The position numbers and the translations under genes are program-made. DNA of 36,051 nucleotides. Source: Hyphomicrobiales bacterium. Its GTDB lineage: Bacteria; Pseudomonadota; Alphaproteobacteria; Rhizobiales; Beijerinckiaceae. Positions within the stretch are counted from its first letter, which is position 1. Each line of letters starts with the position of its first letter. The stretch lies in assembly GCA_025358745.1 (NCBI GenBank), contig JANYIH010000287.1, positions 1 through 36,051 of the forward strand, in the 5' to 3' direction. Positions 17,524 through 25,540 of the stretch are shown here, in pieces. The notes under the pieces were generated by a model. That model saw only the letters and a program-made list of their open reading frames with translations. It was not told the DNA's origin and did no database searches.

Positions 17524-17552
17524 TTGAGTTATCCGCCGCCATTGTATATACA
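17524..17552 (+). promoter_or_regulatory. Probable toxin-antitoxin promoter with palindrome over the -10 box
   Basis: A sigma70-like promoter can be read here: TTGAGT at 17524-17529, a 17-base spacer and TATACA at 17547-17552. The -10 box is inside a perfect 10-base palindrome, TGTATATACA (17543-17552). The position, about 95 bases before the toxin ATG, fits an autoregulatory operator for the ribbon-helix-helix antitoxin. The AT-rich palindrome stands out against the GC-rich surroundings. Confidence 0.55.
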
Positions 17553-17645
17553 TCTCCAATCGACGCTCGGTATCCTTTCCCGCACGAGGCCTCCGAAACG
17601 ATCGTTGCGCGCCGATGGGGCGAGAGAGCGTCCGCCGAGGTTCGG

Positions 17646-17942
17646 ATGAAGCTTCCGAATTTGCTGTGGAGCGCCGAGAAAGACGAATGGCTTCGTCGCG
17701 AAAGGGGCATTGGCTTCGAAGACGTTGAAATCGCTTTGCTCAATCGAGGTGCTTTGTCGGATACGCCGCATCCGAACAAGGAAAGGTTTCCAAATCAAAG
17801 GATCATGATTGTTGAAATTCGCGGCGAAATTTTTGTCGTTCCTTATGTGACCGACGAGGAAAGCCGGTTTCTGAAAACGATCTATCCGAGCCGAAAAGCG
17901 AGACGAATCCATGGGAAGGCCAAAGCGTCGGGACGAAGCTGA
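17646..17942 (+). CDS. BrnT/DUF4258-like toxin of a type II toxin-antitoxin pair
   Basis: A 98-residue small protein with the pattern of BrnT-like toxins (RelE fold): LLWSAEKDEWLRRERGIGFEDVEIAL at the start, then HPNKERFPNQRIMIVEIRG, EIFVVPYVTD and FLKTIYPSRKARR at the end. The TIYPSRKA segment corresponds to the C-terminal basic motif of ribonuclease toxins of this fold. The ATG at 17646 has GAGG five bases upstream; the frame runs back to 17391 only as a shadow of the thioesterase gene. It overlaps the antitoxin gene by 32 bases. The toxin-first order matches BrnT/BrnA. mRNA cleavage is inferred from the family, not shown here. Confidence 0.8.
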   Translation: MKLPNLLWSAEKDEWLRRERGIGFEDVEIALLNRGALSDTPHPNKERFPNQRIMIVEIRGEIFVVPYVTDEESRFLKTIYPSRKARRIHGKAKASGRS

Positions 17943-18249
17943 GCATGCCCTCGAGCCGGCTCCGCCGTTCTTCGACGAGGAGGAGCGAGAGATCGTAGAA
18001 AGTTACGAGGCGGCGCTCGAACGGGGCGAAGTTCGCGAGAACTCCGCGCAAGAATTGGCTGAAGCCAACGCCGGTTGGAAGGAGATCGTAGAGGCTGCGC
18101 GGGCGCGCAAGGCGATTTCGCTGCGCTTGGAGGTCCGCGACCTCGAACTGATCAAGTCGATCGCCCGCCGCCGCGGGATTCCTTATCAGACGCTGATCGG
18201 ATCGGTTCTGCACCAGTTTGCCCATGGCGCCTTGCGCGAAGCGAACTGA
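17911..18249 (+). CDS. CopG/BrnA-like antitoxin
   Basis: A 112-residue protein. The C-terminal half has a ribbon-helix-helix-like region, KAISLRLEVRDLELIKSIARRRGIPYQTLIGSVLHQFA, typical of CopG-type antitoxins: the beta-strand ISLRLE, then two helices with IPYQTLI. The N-terminal half is acidic (FFDEEEREIVESYEAALERGEV) and would bind and block the toxin. The start at 17911 overlaps the end of the toxin gene. It is expected to repress its own promoter together with the toxin. Confidence 0.85.
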   Translation: MGRPKRRDEAEHALEPAPPFFDEEEREIVESYEAALERGEVRENSAQELAEANAGWKEIVEAARARKAISLRLEVRDLELIKSIARRRGIPYQTLIGSVLHQFAHGALREAN

Positions 18250-18328
18250 CGCGCGGCGAGGAGCGGGCGATGTAACGAAGCGACCTGCCGCCCCGAACTT
18301 GTTTCCGAATCCCTCGTCGAGACCAGCA

Positions 18329-19174
18329 ATGCCCGTCCTCAAAGCCCCCTGGAGCGAGCGCAACGGTCGCTTCTCCCCCCTCAAGGCGATCGTGTTCGCC
18401 GCGCTGTTCGCGCCCGCGATCTATATCCTGTGGCGATTCGCGAGCGGGGCTTTGCAGCCCAAGCCCGTGACGGAGATGATCCATCACACCGGCGATTGGG
18501 CGGCTCGGCTGATCCTGCTCTCGCTGTTGGTGACGCCCCTGCGCAAGCTTGGCGCGTGGCCGAAGCTGATCGCGGTGCGCCGCATGGTCGGCGTCGCCGC
18601 GTTCGCCTACGCTTTCGCGCACCTCAGCCTCTACGTCGTCGATCAAAGCTTCAATCTCGTCCATGTCGGCGCCGAGATCGCGCTGCGCTTTTATCTCACG
18701 ATCGGCTTTGTCACGCTGCTGGGCTTAGGCGCGCTGACCGCGACCTCGACCGACGCGATGATCCGCCGGCTCGGCGGGCCGCGCTGGAACCGCCTGCACA
18801 AGCTCATCTACCTCATCGCCGCGCTGGCGCTGTTCCATTATTACCTGCAATCGAAAGCTGACGTTTCCGGCGCCGTGCTGCTGACCGGCTTCTACCTGAT
18901 GTTGATGGTCTACCGCTTCGCGATCAAGCGCCTGCCGCTGTGGAGCGCTGCTCTCGCCTCCGTCGCGCTCGGCGTGAGCCTCACCGCCCTGCTGGAGGCG
19001 ACATGGTACACTTTCCGCCGCCACTATCCGTTCTGGGACGTGCTCGGCGCCAATTTCGACGCCGAGATGTTCCCGCGGCCGACCTTCTATCTCGCGCTGG
19101 TCGGCGCGGCGGCGATCCTCGTCATGGTCGCGCGCAATTACCGGCCGCGACTAAGCCTTGCCGCCGCCGAATAG
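18329..19174 (+). CDS. msrQ: MsrQ-like heme-binding membrane subunit
   Basis: A 281-residue inner-membrane protein of the MsrQ/YedZ family (ferric-reductase-like heme b domain). MsrQ passes electrons to periplasmic MsrP, which repairs oxidised methionine. Hydrophobic helices start at about 17, 53, 80, 115, 150, 185, 205 and 250. Candidate heme-ligand histidines are in MIHHTGDWAARLIL, YAFAHLSLYVV and LHKLIYLIAALALFHYYLQ. ATG 18329 was chosen because the residues before it are not conserved-looking. No msrP gene is in the window, which is unusual since msrP normally sits beside msrQ. The 3' end overlaps the convergent ycjF-like gene by 24 bases. Confidence 0.88.
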   Translation: MPVLKAPWSERNGRFSPLKAIVFAALFAPAIYILWRFASGALQPKPVTEMIHHTGDWAARLILLSLLVTPLRKLGAWPKLIAVRRMVGVAAFAYAFAHLSLYVVDQSFNLVHVGAEIALRFYLTIGFVTLLGLGALTATSTDAMIRRLGGPRWNRLHKLIYLIAALALFHYYLQSKADVSGAVLLTGFYLMLMVYRFAIKRLPLWSAALASVALGVSLTALLEATWYTFRRHYPFWDVLGANFDAEMFPRPTFYLALVGAAAILVMVARNYRPRLSLAAAE

Positions 19175-20197
19175 GAACGGCGCGACATCGTTGACGCCGG
19201 GCGCCTTGACGGCGTGAAACGGCGCCGGCCGGCACACCGCCATCGCCGACACGCCGACGCGCGCCGTCAGCAACCCGTTCAGCACGCCCTCCCCCATCCG
19301 CGACGAAAGCTTCGCGGCGATGCCGTGCCCCACCAAGCCTTGCAGCACCGTGTCGCCGACCGCCATGCCGCCGGTGATGACGAGATGGGCCGAGATCGAG
19401 CGCGCCAGTTTGAGGAAGCCGAGGAAGCCCGGCCTTCCGCCGTAAATCTCGGCGATCCGCCGCGTCAGCCGCACCACCTGCGCGGCGACGAACACGACAT
19501 CGAGCGCCGCACGCGGGCTCAGCGCCGTCACCAGCGACACCCGCTTGGCGGCGGCGGCGACTTCGGCCCGCGCGAGCGCATCGAGCGGCTTCACCAGAGC
19601 CCGTTCGGCGATTTCGACCAGATCGCGCCCGTCGATGATCTCGCCCCGCGAGCGGGAGACTTCCGCCAGCGCGCGCGCCGCCTGCGGCCGCGCCGCATAG
19701 AGCGCCATCAGCCGCCCGACGGCGGCGCGTGCGAGATCGCGGTCGTCGCGCGCATGGGCCTGGGCGAGATCGGCGTGCAATTCCGCGATGCGGCGCTGAC
19801 GCATCAGCGCCGAAAACTCCCTGAGCCCCAGCCCCAGCACGCCGGCGACCAACAGCGCCGCGAAGCCCAGTCCCAGCCAGCCGAAGCCTTGCGCCTTCGC
19901 CCACAAGGCTGTGACGAGATTATCGACCCACAGGCCAATCCCTAACGAAATCAGCCCGCCGAGCCCGGTCCAGACCAGCGTCGCCAGCGTCGGGCGCCAG
20001 CGTTTGGCCATGCCGCTCGCCTGCGCGGCCTCGATCTCGCGCTCGGCCTCGTCGAGCGGCTCGGGGGCGCGATCGGGGATCGGCGCGGTTTCCGTGCGCA
20101 CCTCCGCTCGCGGCGGCTGCGCGGTCGGGCGATCGTCATAGGCGATTCCGGAATCGTCGAGCCGGAACGCGCGCGGGCGCGGACGGTAATCGCTCAT
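19151..20197 (-). CDS. YcjF/TIGR01620-family membrane protein
   Basis: A 348-residue membrane protein of the YcjF family. It has a charged N-terminus (1-65), two membrane helices (about 70-95 and 105-125) and a helical C-terminal DUF697-like region with VKPLDALARAEVAAAAKRVSLVTALSPRAALD and ITGGMAVGDTVLQGLVGHG. Its function is unknown, but it occurs beside ycjX, a putative GTPase, in many proteobacteria, often in stress-linked operons. It overlaps ycjX by 4 bases (ATGA). Confidence 0.87.
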   Translation of the reverse strand: MSDYRPRPRAFRLDDSGIAYDDRPTAQPPRAEVRTETAPIPDRAPEPLDEAEREIEAAQASGMAKRWRPTLATLVWTGLGGLISLGIGLWVDNLVTALWAKAQGFGWLGLGFAALLVAGVLGLGLREFSALMRQRRIAELHADLAQAHARDDRDLARAAVGRLMALYAARPQAARALAEVSRSRGEIIDGRDLVEIAERALVKPLDALARAEVAAAAKRVSLVTALSPRAALDVVFVAAQVVRLTRRIAEIYGGRPGFLGFLKLARSISAHLVITGGMAVGDTVLQGLVGHGIAAKLSSRMGEGVLNGLLTARVGVSAMAVCRPAPFHAVKAPGVNDVAPFLFGGGKA

Positions 20198-21636
20198 GCG
20201 AGGCGGTCTCCGATCAGGAATTGCAGCGCGCGGTCGAGCCTGATGTGGGGCGGCGCCTCGCCCTTGGCCCAGATCGGCGGGCGGAAACGCACGAAGCGCA
20301 GATCGTTGTCGGCCTCCGGCAGCGCCAGCGCGTCGCCCGCGAACAGTTGCTCCGGGTCATCGGGCAATTGCCCAGGAAACACCGCCGCCTCGGCGACGCC
20401 GTCGAACAGTTGGTCGCCGATCCGCTCGCCGCGTTCCGGCGTGCCGATGATCGCCGGCAGTTCATCGCGGCCATGGCGGATCGTCGCCTCGCGCGTCGCC
20501 CTCACGGCGGCGAGCGCGATCACGTCGATCTCGGCGCCGACCCCCTCCGCCCGCGCCACCGCCTTGCCCGCGAGCGTGCGCAGGATCGCCTCCAGCCGGT
20601 CGTGGCTGACGTGGTGGAGATGATCGGCCTTGGTCGCGGCGAACAAAATCCGGTCGACGCGCGGGCGGAGAATCGAGGCCAGCGTCGAGGCGCGGCCGGC
20701 GCGAAACGCGCGCATCACGTCGGTCAACGCGTTTTCGAGATCGCGCAGCGCGGCGGGGCCGGAATTGAGCGCGCCCAGCGCGTCCACCAATACGATCTGC
20801 CGGTCGAGCCGGCTGAAATGATCGCGAAAGAACGGTTTGACGACATGGGTCTTATAAGACTCGTAGCGCCGCTGCATCATCGCCGCCAGCGACCCCGCCG
20901 CCGGCTCGACATTGTCCTCGACGGGCAGCGGCGCGAAGGTCAGCGCGGGCGAACCTTCGAGATCGCCCGGCATCAGGAAGCGACCGGGCGGCAGCGTGGA
21001 GAGCGCATATTCGTCGCCGCGCGCGGCGCGCAGATATTGCGTGAACAAGGTCGCGGCGGCGCGGGCGACGTCCTCGTCGAAGGCGCCCTGCGGGTCGAGA
21101 CCGTCGAGATGGGCGAGCCAAGCCCCGGCCAGCGGCGCTCGCGCCGGCGCGCGGCTCGCTTCAATCGTCTCGTTCGACCAGCGCGCATAGGATTTGTCGA
21201 GCAGCGTCAGGTCGAGCAGCCATTCGCCGGGATAATCGACGATATCGAGATCGAGCCGCGCCGGCCCCTTGTTCCAGCCGGTCGCGCGGGCGAAATCGAT
21301 TCGCAGGCGAAGTTGCGAGATGCGCCGCGTCGATTGCGGCCAATGCCGGTCGGGACCGCTGAGCGCGGCAAGATGCTCCTCGTAGGGAAAACGCGGCACC
21401 GCGTCGTCGGGCTGGGGGTCGAGTTGCGCGCGCGCGAGCCGCCCTTCGGCCGCGACCGCGAGAACGGGCAGCCGCGCCTGCGTCAGCAGATTGTTGACCA
21501 GCGAGGTGACGAACACCGTTTTCCCCGAGCGCGAGAGCCCGGTGACGCCGAGCCGCAGCGCGCCGCCGCGCAGGTAATCGCCGAGCGAACGCGCGACAAT
21601 GCCGGCTTCGGAGGCGAGATTTTCGAGGAAAGGCAT
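20194..21636 (-). CDS. ycjX: YcjX-family P-loop NTPase (DUF463)
   Basis: A 480-residue YcjX protein. The Walker A loop GLSRSGKT is at 33-40, followed by the family segment VFVTSLVNNLL and later WLLDLTLLDKSYARWSN, IVLVDALGALNSG and FAATKADHLHHVSHDRLEAIL, which carries a TKAD-type guanine-specificity-like motif. YcjX proteins are classed as GTP-binding and are induced with the heat-shock regulon in E. coli; their exact role is not settled. The gene is first in a two-gene unit with the ycjF-like gene. Confidence 0.92.
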   Translation of the reverse strand: MPFLENLASEAGIVARSLGDYLRGGALRLGVTGLSRSGKTVFVTSLVNNLLTQARLPVLAVAAEGRLARAQLDPQPDDAVPRFPYEEHLAALSGPDRHWPQSTRRISQLRLRIDFARATGWNKGPARLDLDIVDYPGEWLLDLTLLDKSYARWSNETIEASRAPARAPLAGAWLAHLDGLDPQGAFDEDVARAAATLFTQYLRAARGDEYALSTLPPGRFLMPGDLEGSPALTFAPLPVEDNVEPAAGSLAAMMQRRYESYKTHVVKPFFRDHFSRLDRQIVLVDALGALNSGPAALRDLENALTDVMRAFRAGRASTLASILRPRVDRILFAATKADHLHHVSHDRLEAILRTLAGKAVARAEGVGAEIDVIALAAVRATREATIRHGRDELPAIIGTPERGERIGDQLFDGVAEAAVFPGQLPDDPEQLFAGDALALPEADNDLRFVRFRPPIWAKGEAPPHIRLDRALQFLIGDRLA

Positions 21637-22093
21637 CGTCCCCTTGGGTTTTTGACAGCGCCCTATCTAGGATTTTGTTCTCTCCTCGGTAAGGGCTGGC
21701 GTGCGCCGCGGGCTTCGGAACGTTGTCGAGCCTGGATTGCAGACGAAATGCGGCGCCGCACAAGGCCTTCTCGGTTCGATCGTGCGGCGAGATTGTGGCC
21801 CCGAAAATGATAACGACCAATTTAACTATCCGTTCACCATACTAATCCCACCATCGACTATCGTATCACGCGGATTTTACCAAATATACTTCTCATTCTG
21901 CATAAATAAATTGAAACTACTTACGTTTTTTAATCGCCCTCAAAACATGACCATTATTGACAGATTGTCGTCACATTCGCCGATTTTATTGTGCTCGCGG
22001 CGCAACAGACTTTTCGACAGCGAGCGCGTACTGTCCCTTTCAACGGAATGAGGCTTCGGCTTCGCCGTAGGGGTTGAATTCAGGAGTTTGGGT
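21637..22093. promoter_or_regulatory. Long AT-rich leader upstream of the outer-membrane protein gene
   Basis: A gap of 457 bases. Its first part is GC-rich and featureless. From about 21800 to 21990 it is markedly AT-rich compared with the rest of the window. A TTGACA (21957-21962) precedes a T-rich stretch that might hold a -10 box, but none is a good match. AGGAG at 22082-22086 is the ribosome-binding site for the porin. An open frame from 21701 to 22051 has no plausible protein character. This is probably a strong-promoter region with a long 5' untranslated segment; no small RNA could be assigned. Confidence 0.45.
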
Positions 22094-22774
22094 ATGAAGT
22101 CTCTCTTTCTGGCCGTCTTGATGGCGGGCGCTGCGACCGGCGCGATGGCCGCCGATCTGCCGACCCGCAAGTCGCCGATGGCGCCGCAGCCGGTTTACAA
22201 CCAGCCGGCTTTCACCTGGGGCGGCCTCTACGCCGGCATCAACGGCGGCATCGGCTTCGCCAAGCTGAGCAACACAAATTTCGGCGATCCGACGGGAGGA
22301 ATTGTCGGCGGCACGATCGGTTATAACTGGCAGATGGGTCAGTTCGTGTTCGGCGGCGAGGCCGATTTCGACTATGGCTTCATGAAGTCCGACAACGGCT
22401 TCAATATCGGCGGCGGCCCCGGCGTCACCTCCTACCGGACCAACTGGATGACCACGGAGCGCCTGCGCCTCGGCTACGCTGTTGATCGCGCGTTGTTCTA
22501 TGTCACCGGCGGTTATGCGGGCGTCTCCACGCATGCCGATATTGCGGCTCCCGATGGTTTCGGCGGCGTCTACACCAACTCCAAGAACGCCTGGCGCAGC
22601 GGCGGCGTGATTGGCGGCGGCATCGAGTACGCCTTCACCAACAACATCTCCGCCAAGGCCGAGTACCTGTTCGCGCCGTTGCAGGACAAGACTTATTGGT
22701 CAGCGACGCCCTACGCCGAGACCAACCGCATGTCGATGTCGCTGGCTCGCGTCGGTCTCAACTACAAGTTCTGA
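22094..22774 (+). CDS. Omp25/RopB-like outer-membrane beta-barrel protein
   Basis: A 226-residue outer-membrane protein. It has a signal peptide (MKSLFLAVLMAGAATGAMAA, cleavage about residue 20). It then has alternating polar/hydrophobic strands with typical Omp25/RopB segments: FTWGGLYAGINGGIGFA, GGTIGYNWQMGQFVFGGEADFDYG, TERLRLGYAVDRALFYVTGGYAG and AFTNNISAKAEYLFAPL. It ends in YKF, the terminal aromatic recognised by the BAM complex. The ATG at 22094 has AGGAG seven bases upstream. It forms a monocistronic unit with a strong intrinsic terminator. Relatives are abundant surface proteins of Hyphomicrobiales. Confidence 0.94.
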   Translation: MKSLFLAVLMAGAATGAMAADLPTRKSPMAPQPVYNQPAFTWGGLYAGINGGIGFAKLSNTNFGDPTGGIVGGTIGYNWQMGQFVFGGEADFDYGFMKSDNGFNIGGGPGVTSYRTNWMTTERLRLGYAVDRALFYVTGGYAGVSTHADIAAPDGFGGVYTNSKNAWRSGGVIGGGIEYAFTNNISAKAEYLFAPLQDKTYWSATPYAETNRMSMSLARVGLNYKF

Positions 22775-22800
22775 TTTGCGTCTGCGTCTATCGCGTGGGA

Positions 22801-22833
22801 AGAGCCGGCGGTTTCCGCCGGCTCTTTCGTTTT
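22801..22833 (+). terminator. Rho-independent terminator of the porin gene
   Basis: A perfect 11-bp stem, AGAGCCGGCGG (22801-22811) and CCGCCGGCTCT (22815-22825), with a TTT loop is followed by TTCGTTTT (22826-22833). It lies 26 bases after the stop codon and 12 bases before the tam start, so it isolates the porin unit from tam. Confidence 0.92.
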
Positions 22834-22844
22834 GAGGCCAACCC

Positions 22845-23588
22845 ATGCAGCTCTGGGACGCCCAAAGTTACGACCGCTTCGAGGCCGAGCGCGCCCGGCC
22901 CTCGCGCGATCTGATCGCCCGAATTCCGCTGCAAGCCCCCGCCCGCGTGCTCGATCTAGGCTGCGGCTCCGGCCTGTCGACGCTCGAACTGCGGCGCGCC
23001 TACCCCCAGGCCGAAATCGTCGGCGCGGACATCAGCCCCGACATGCTCGAAGCCGCCTCCCGCCGCCTGCCCGACGCGCGCTTCGTTGAAGGCGACGCGG
23101 CGACCATCGACACACGCGGTTTCGACCTCGTCTTCGCCAACGCCGTGTTTCACTGGATTCCCAATCACCTCGCCGCGCTCGCGCGCATCGCCGCCGCCTT
23201 GCCCTCGGGCGGATGTCTGGCTGTGCAGATGCCCGACAACGAGGACGAGCCCAGCCATCGCCTGATGCGCGAGGTCGCCGGCGGCGGCGCGGGGGCCAGA
23301 GAAAAAATCGGCGCCTTCGCCGACTACGAATCGGCGCTCTGCCCGCCCTGCGTCCATGTCGATCTCTGGCGCACGACCTATGTGCATCGGCTGGCCGCGC
23401 CTGACGACGTGGTCAAATGGGTCGAGGGCGCGGGTCTGCGTCCTTTCCTCGATCCGCTCGACGCGAGCAATCGCGCCGCCTTCCTCGCTGCCTATCGCGC
23501 GGCCGTGGCGCGCGCCTATCCCGTGCTGCCGAATGGCGTGTTGCTGTTTGCGTTTCCGCGCCTGTTCGTGGTCGCCGCGCGTGGTTAA
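22845..23588 (+). CDS. tam: Trans-aconitate 2-methyltransferase
   Basis: A 247-residue SAM-dependent methyltransferase. The SAM-binding motif I VLDLGCGSGLST (about 34-45) and the acidic ADIS at the end of strand 2 are clear. The Tam hallmarks are the start LWDAQSYDRFEAERARPSRDLIARIPL, NAVFHWIPNHL, VQMPDNEDEPSHRLMREVA and the end LLFAFPRLFVVA. Tam methylates trans-aconitate, a spontaneous by-product of citrate chemistry that inhibits aconitase. It lies just after the porin terminator and so probably has its own weak promoter or depends on read-through. Confidence 0.9.
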   Translation: MQLWDAQSYDRFEAERARPSRDLIARIPLQAPARVLDLGCGSGLSTLELRRAYPQAEIVGADISPDMLEAASRRLPDARFVEGDAATIDTRGFDLVFANAVFHWIPNHLAALARIAAALPSGGCLAVQMPDNEDEPSHRLMREVAGGGAGAREKIGAFADYESALCPPCVHVDLWRTTYVHRLAAPDDVVKWVEGAGLRPFLDPLDASNRAAFLAAYRAAVARAYPVLPNGVLLFAFPRLFVVAARG

Positions 23589-23640
23589 CGGATCGTTAGC
23601 GTCGAGCCGCCACAATGAACGCCAAGGCTTGAGGAGACCC

Positions 23641-24546
23641 ATGCGCCCGTTGTTCGCTTTCCTGGCTCTCGGCGTTTTCCTGACTGGCGCGGCGGCGCAG
23701 GACGTCGGCACATTGCATCCCAAACCGCTGCCCCCGCTCGCCGATCCCGCAAATCCGCAAAATCCGGCCAAGCAGGTGTTCGGCCGCGCGCTGAGCCCGA
23801 CTGAGGCGCAGGCGCGCTCGATCGGCTTCTACTCGCGCGGCTGCATGGCGGGCGCGCAAGCCTTGCCGCTCGATGGGGAAAGCTGGCGCGTCATGCGCGT
23901 CTCGCGCAATCGCTATTGGGGCAATCCCGAGACCATCGGTTTCCTCGAACGCTTCTCCAGGAAGGCGGCCGACGCCGGCGTCTGGCCGGGCATCCTGGTC
24001 GGCGACATCTCGCAGCCGCGCGGCGGCCCGATGATAACCGGCCACGCCTCGCATCAGATCGGCCTCGACGCCGACATCTGGCTGACCCCGATGCCGGCAG
24101 ATCTCACATCAGCGCAGCGCGAGGAAATGTCGGCGGTCGATATGGTGCGCTCAGATGGTCTGGCCGTCGATCCCGCGCATTGGTCGGAGGAGCGGGCCGG
24201 CATCATCCGGTTCGCGGCGCGGGAGCCTCAGGTGTCGATGATTTTCGTCAATGCCGCGATCAAGCAGGCTTTGTGCGAAAAGCACGCGGGCGAATCCTGG
24301 ATGAACAAGGTGCGCCCGTGGTGGGGGCACAATTATCATTTCCACGTCCGGCTGCGTTGCCCCTCGGGGCAGGAGGGTTGCGAGAATCAGGGGCCGCCGC
24401 CCGCCGGCGACGGCTGCGACAAGTCGCTGGCGTGGTGGTTCAGCGACGAGGCGCTGCATCCCAAGCCGTCAAAGAAGCCGCCGCCCAAACCGCTGACCAT
24501 GGCCCAGTTGCCGCAGGCGTGCCGCGGCGTCGCCGCGCAGCCCTGA
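23641..24546 (+). CDS. mepA: Penicillin-insensitive murein endopeptidase MepA
   Basis: A 301-residue periplasmic zinc peptidase of family M74 that cuts D-Ala-mDAP cross-links in peptidoglycan. It has a signal peptide (1-19). The zinc motif GHASHQIGLDADIW gives His135, His138 and Asp145, and the C-terminal WWGHNYHFHVRLRCP gives the remaining histidines. Several Cys residues (for example in SRGCMAG, LRCP, EGCENQ and GDGCDK) fit the family's disulfides. GAGGAGACCC precedes the ATG at 23641. The frame extends upstream to 23356 only inside tam. The C-terminus adds a Pro/Lys-rich tail. Confidence 0.94.
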   Translation: MRPLFAFLALGVFLTGAAAQDVGTLHPKPLPPLADPANPQNPAKQVFGRALSPTEAQARSIGFYSRGCMAGAQALPLDGESWRVMRVSRNRYWGNPETIGFLERFSRKAADAGVWPGILVGDISQPRGGPMITGHASHQIGLDADIWLTPMPADLTSAQREEMSAVDMVRSDGLAVDPAHWSEERAGIIRFAAREPQVSMIFVNAAIKQALCEKHAGESWMNKVRPWWGHNYHFHVRLRCPSGQEGCENQGPPPAGDGCDKSLAWWFSDEALHPKPSKKPPPKPLTMAQLPQACRGVAAQP

Positions 24547-24638
24547 GATCAGAAATGAGCGCCGACGCCGACCGTTGCGGTGAATCAACACGCGCCCGTC
24601 CCACTCATGCGAACCCTTGATCATCAGGAGGGCCCGCC

Positions 24639-25463
24639 GTGCTTGAAAGCTTTCTCGTCGTTCTTGAAGACCATTCCGAGGCGTTGATTCCCTACGCCGT
24701 CTCCGCCGCCAAGGCGCTTAACGCGCATCCCACCGTCGCCTGGCCGCGCCGCGACGCCAGCGGGCTGGAAGACGGGTCGATCGAGGCCAGGCTCGAAGCC
24801 GTCGCCGGCGCGGGGCCGGCGCTCAAGGTTCGCGCCCACGAAGGTTTGCAAGCCTTCGCGGCGGCCGCCAAGGCCGCGGGAATCGAAGCTGAAATGCTTG
24901 AACCTGAAGTCGGGCAGGACCCGCCGCGCGATATTGTGCCGCGCTTCGCCCGCGCGTTCGATTTCACGATGGTGCAGCAGCGCAAGGCGGGCAGCGCGCC
25001 GGGGCGCGACGACTATACCGCCGCGCTGCTGAGCGAAAGCGGCCGCCCGGTGTGGGTCGTGCCGGCGATCCAGCGCCAGGTCGCGCAATTCAAGCGCGTG
25101 CTGGTCGCCTGGGACGGGGGCGCCGCGGCGGCGCGCGCGTTCAGCGAGGCCAAGCCGATCTTCGTTCAGGCCGCCCAGGTGGATATCGTCACCATCACTT
25201 CAGCGCATACGCCGCGCTCCGTGGCGCAAGGCGGCGAGCGGCTGGCGGCGCGGCTCCAGCGGGCCAACATTGCGGCGAGATTCCACACGCTGCCAAGCGA
25301 GGAGGACCCCTCCAGCGCCCTGCTGTCTTACGCCGCGGACGCCAACGCCGATGTGATGGTGTGCGGCGGCTACAGTCACTCGCCGCTGCGTGAGACCCTG
25401 TTCGGCGGCGCGACACGGACTCTGCTCACCAGCATGACGCTGCCGATTTTGTTCGCGCGCTGA
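24639..25463 (+). CDS. Universal stress protein, two USP domains
   Basis: A 274-residue protein with two UspA-like halves. The second (about 150-274) is clear: FKRVLVAWDGGAAAARAFSEAKPIF at the start, VDIVTITSAH, and at the end DVMVCGGYSHSPLRETLFGGATRTLLTSMTLPILFAR. That last part is the G-2x-G-9x-G-S/T-like region, here with G-A-T-R-T in place of the usual nucleotide contacts. The first half is degenerate. The start is GTG 24639, with AGGAGG at 24626-24631. It precedes a YciF ferritin-like gene on the same strand by 77 bases, fitting a general-stress setting. Confidence 0.88.
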   Translation: MLESFLVVLEDHSEALIPYAVSAAKALNAHPTVAWPRRDASGLEDGSIEARLEAVAGAGPALKVRAHEGLQAFAAAAKAAGIEAEMLEPEVGQDPPRDIVPRFARAFDFTMVQQRKAGSAPGRDDYTAALLSESGRPVWVVPAIQRQVAQFKRVLVAWDGGAAAARAFSEAKPIFVQAAQVDIVTITSAHTPRSVAQGGERLAARLQRANIAARFHTLPSEEDPSSALLSYAADANADVMVCGGYSHSPLRETLFGGATRTLLTSMTLPILFAR

Positions 25464-25540
25464 GCGGTCCTACAGCCGACCGGAACCTACTAGCCTACGC
25501 GGCGTTGACCTCGCATCCTGAAAACGGAGAGGTCCACGCC

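Noticed and set aside
20221-21810. Long plus-strand open frame opposite ycjX.
   Set aside because: Composition (Arg/Gly/Gln-rich) is that of antisense shadow in GC-rich DNA, and ycjX on the other strand has clear motifs.
21701-22051. Possible small protein gene in the porin leader.
   Set aside because: No ribosome-binding site, mixed composition, no domain; more likely untranslated leader.
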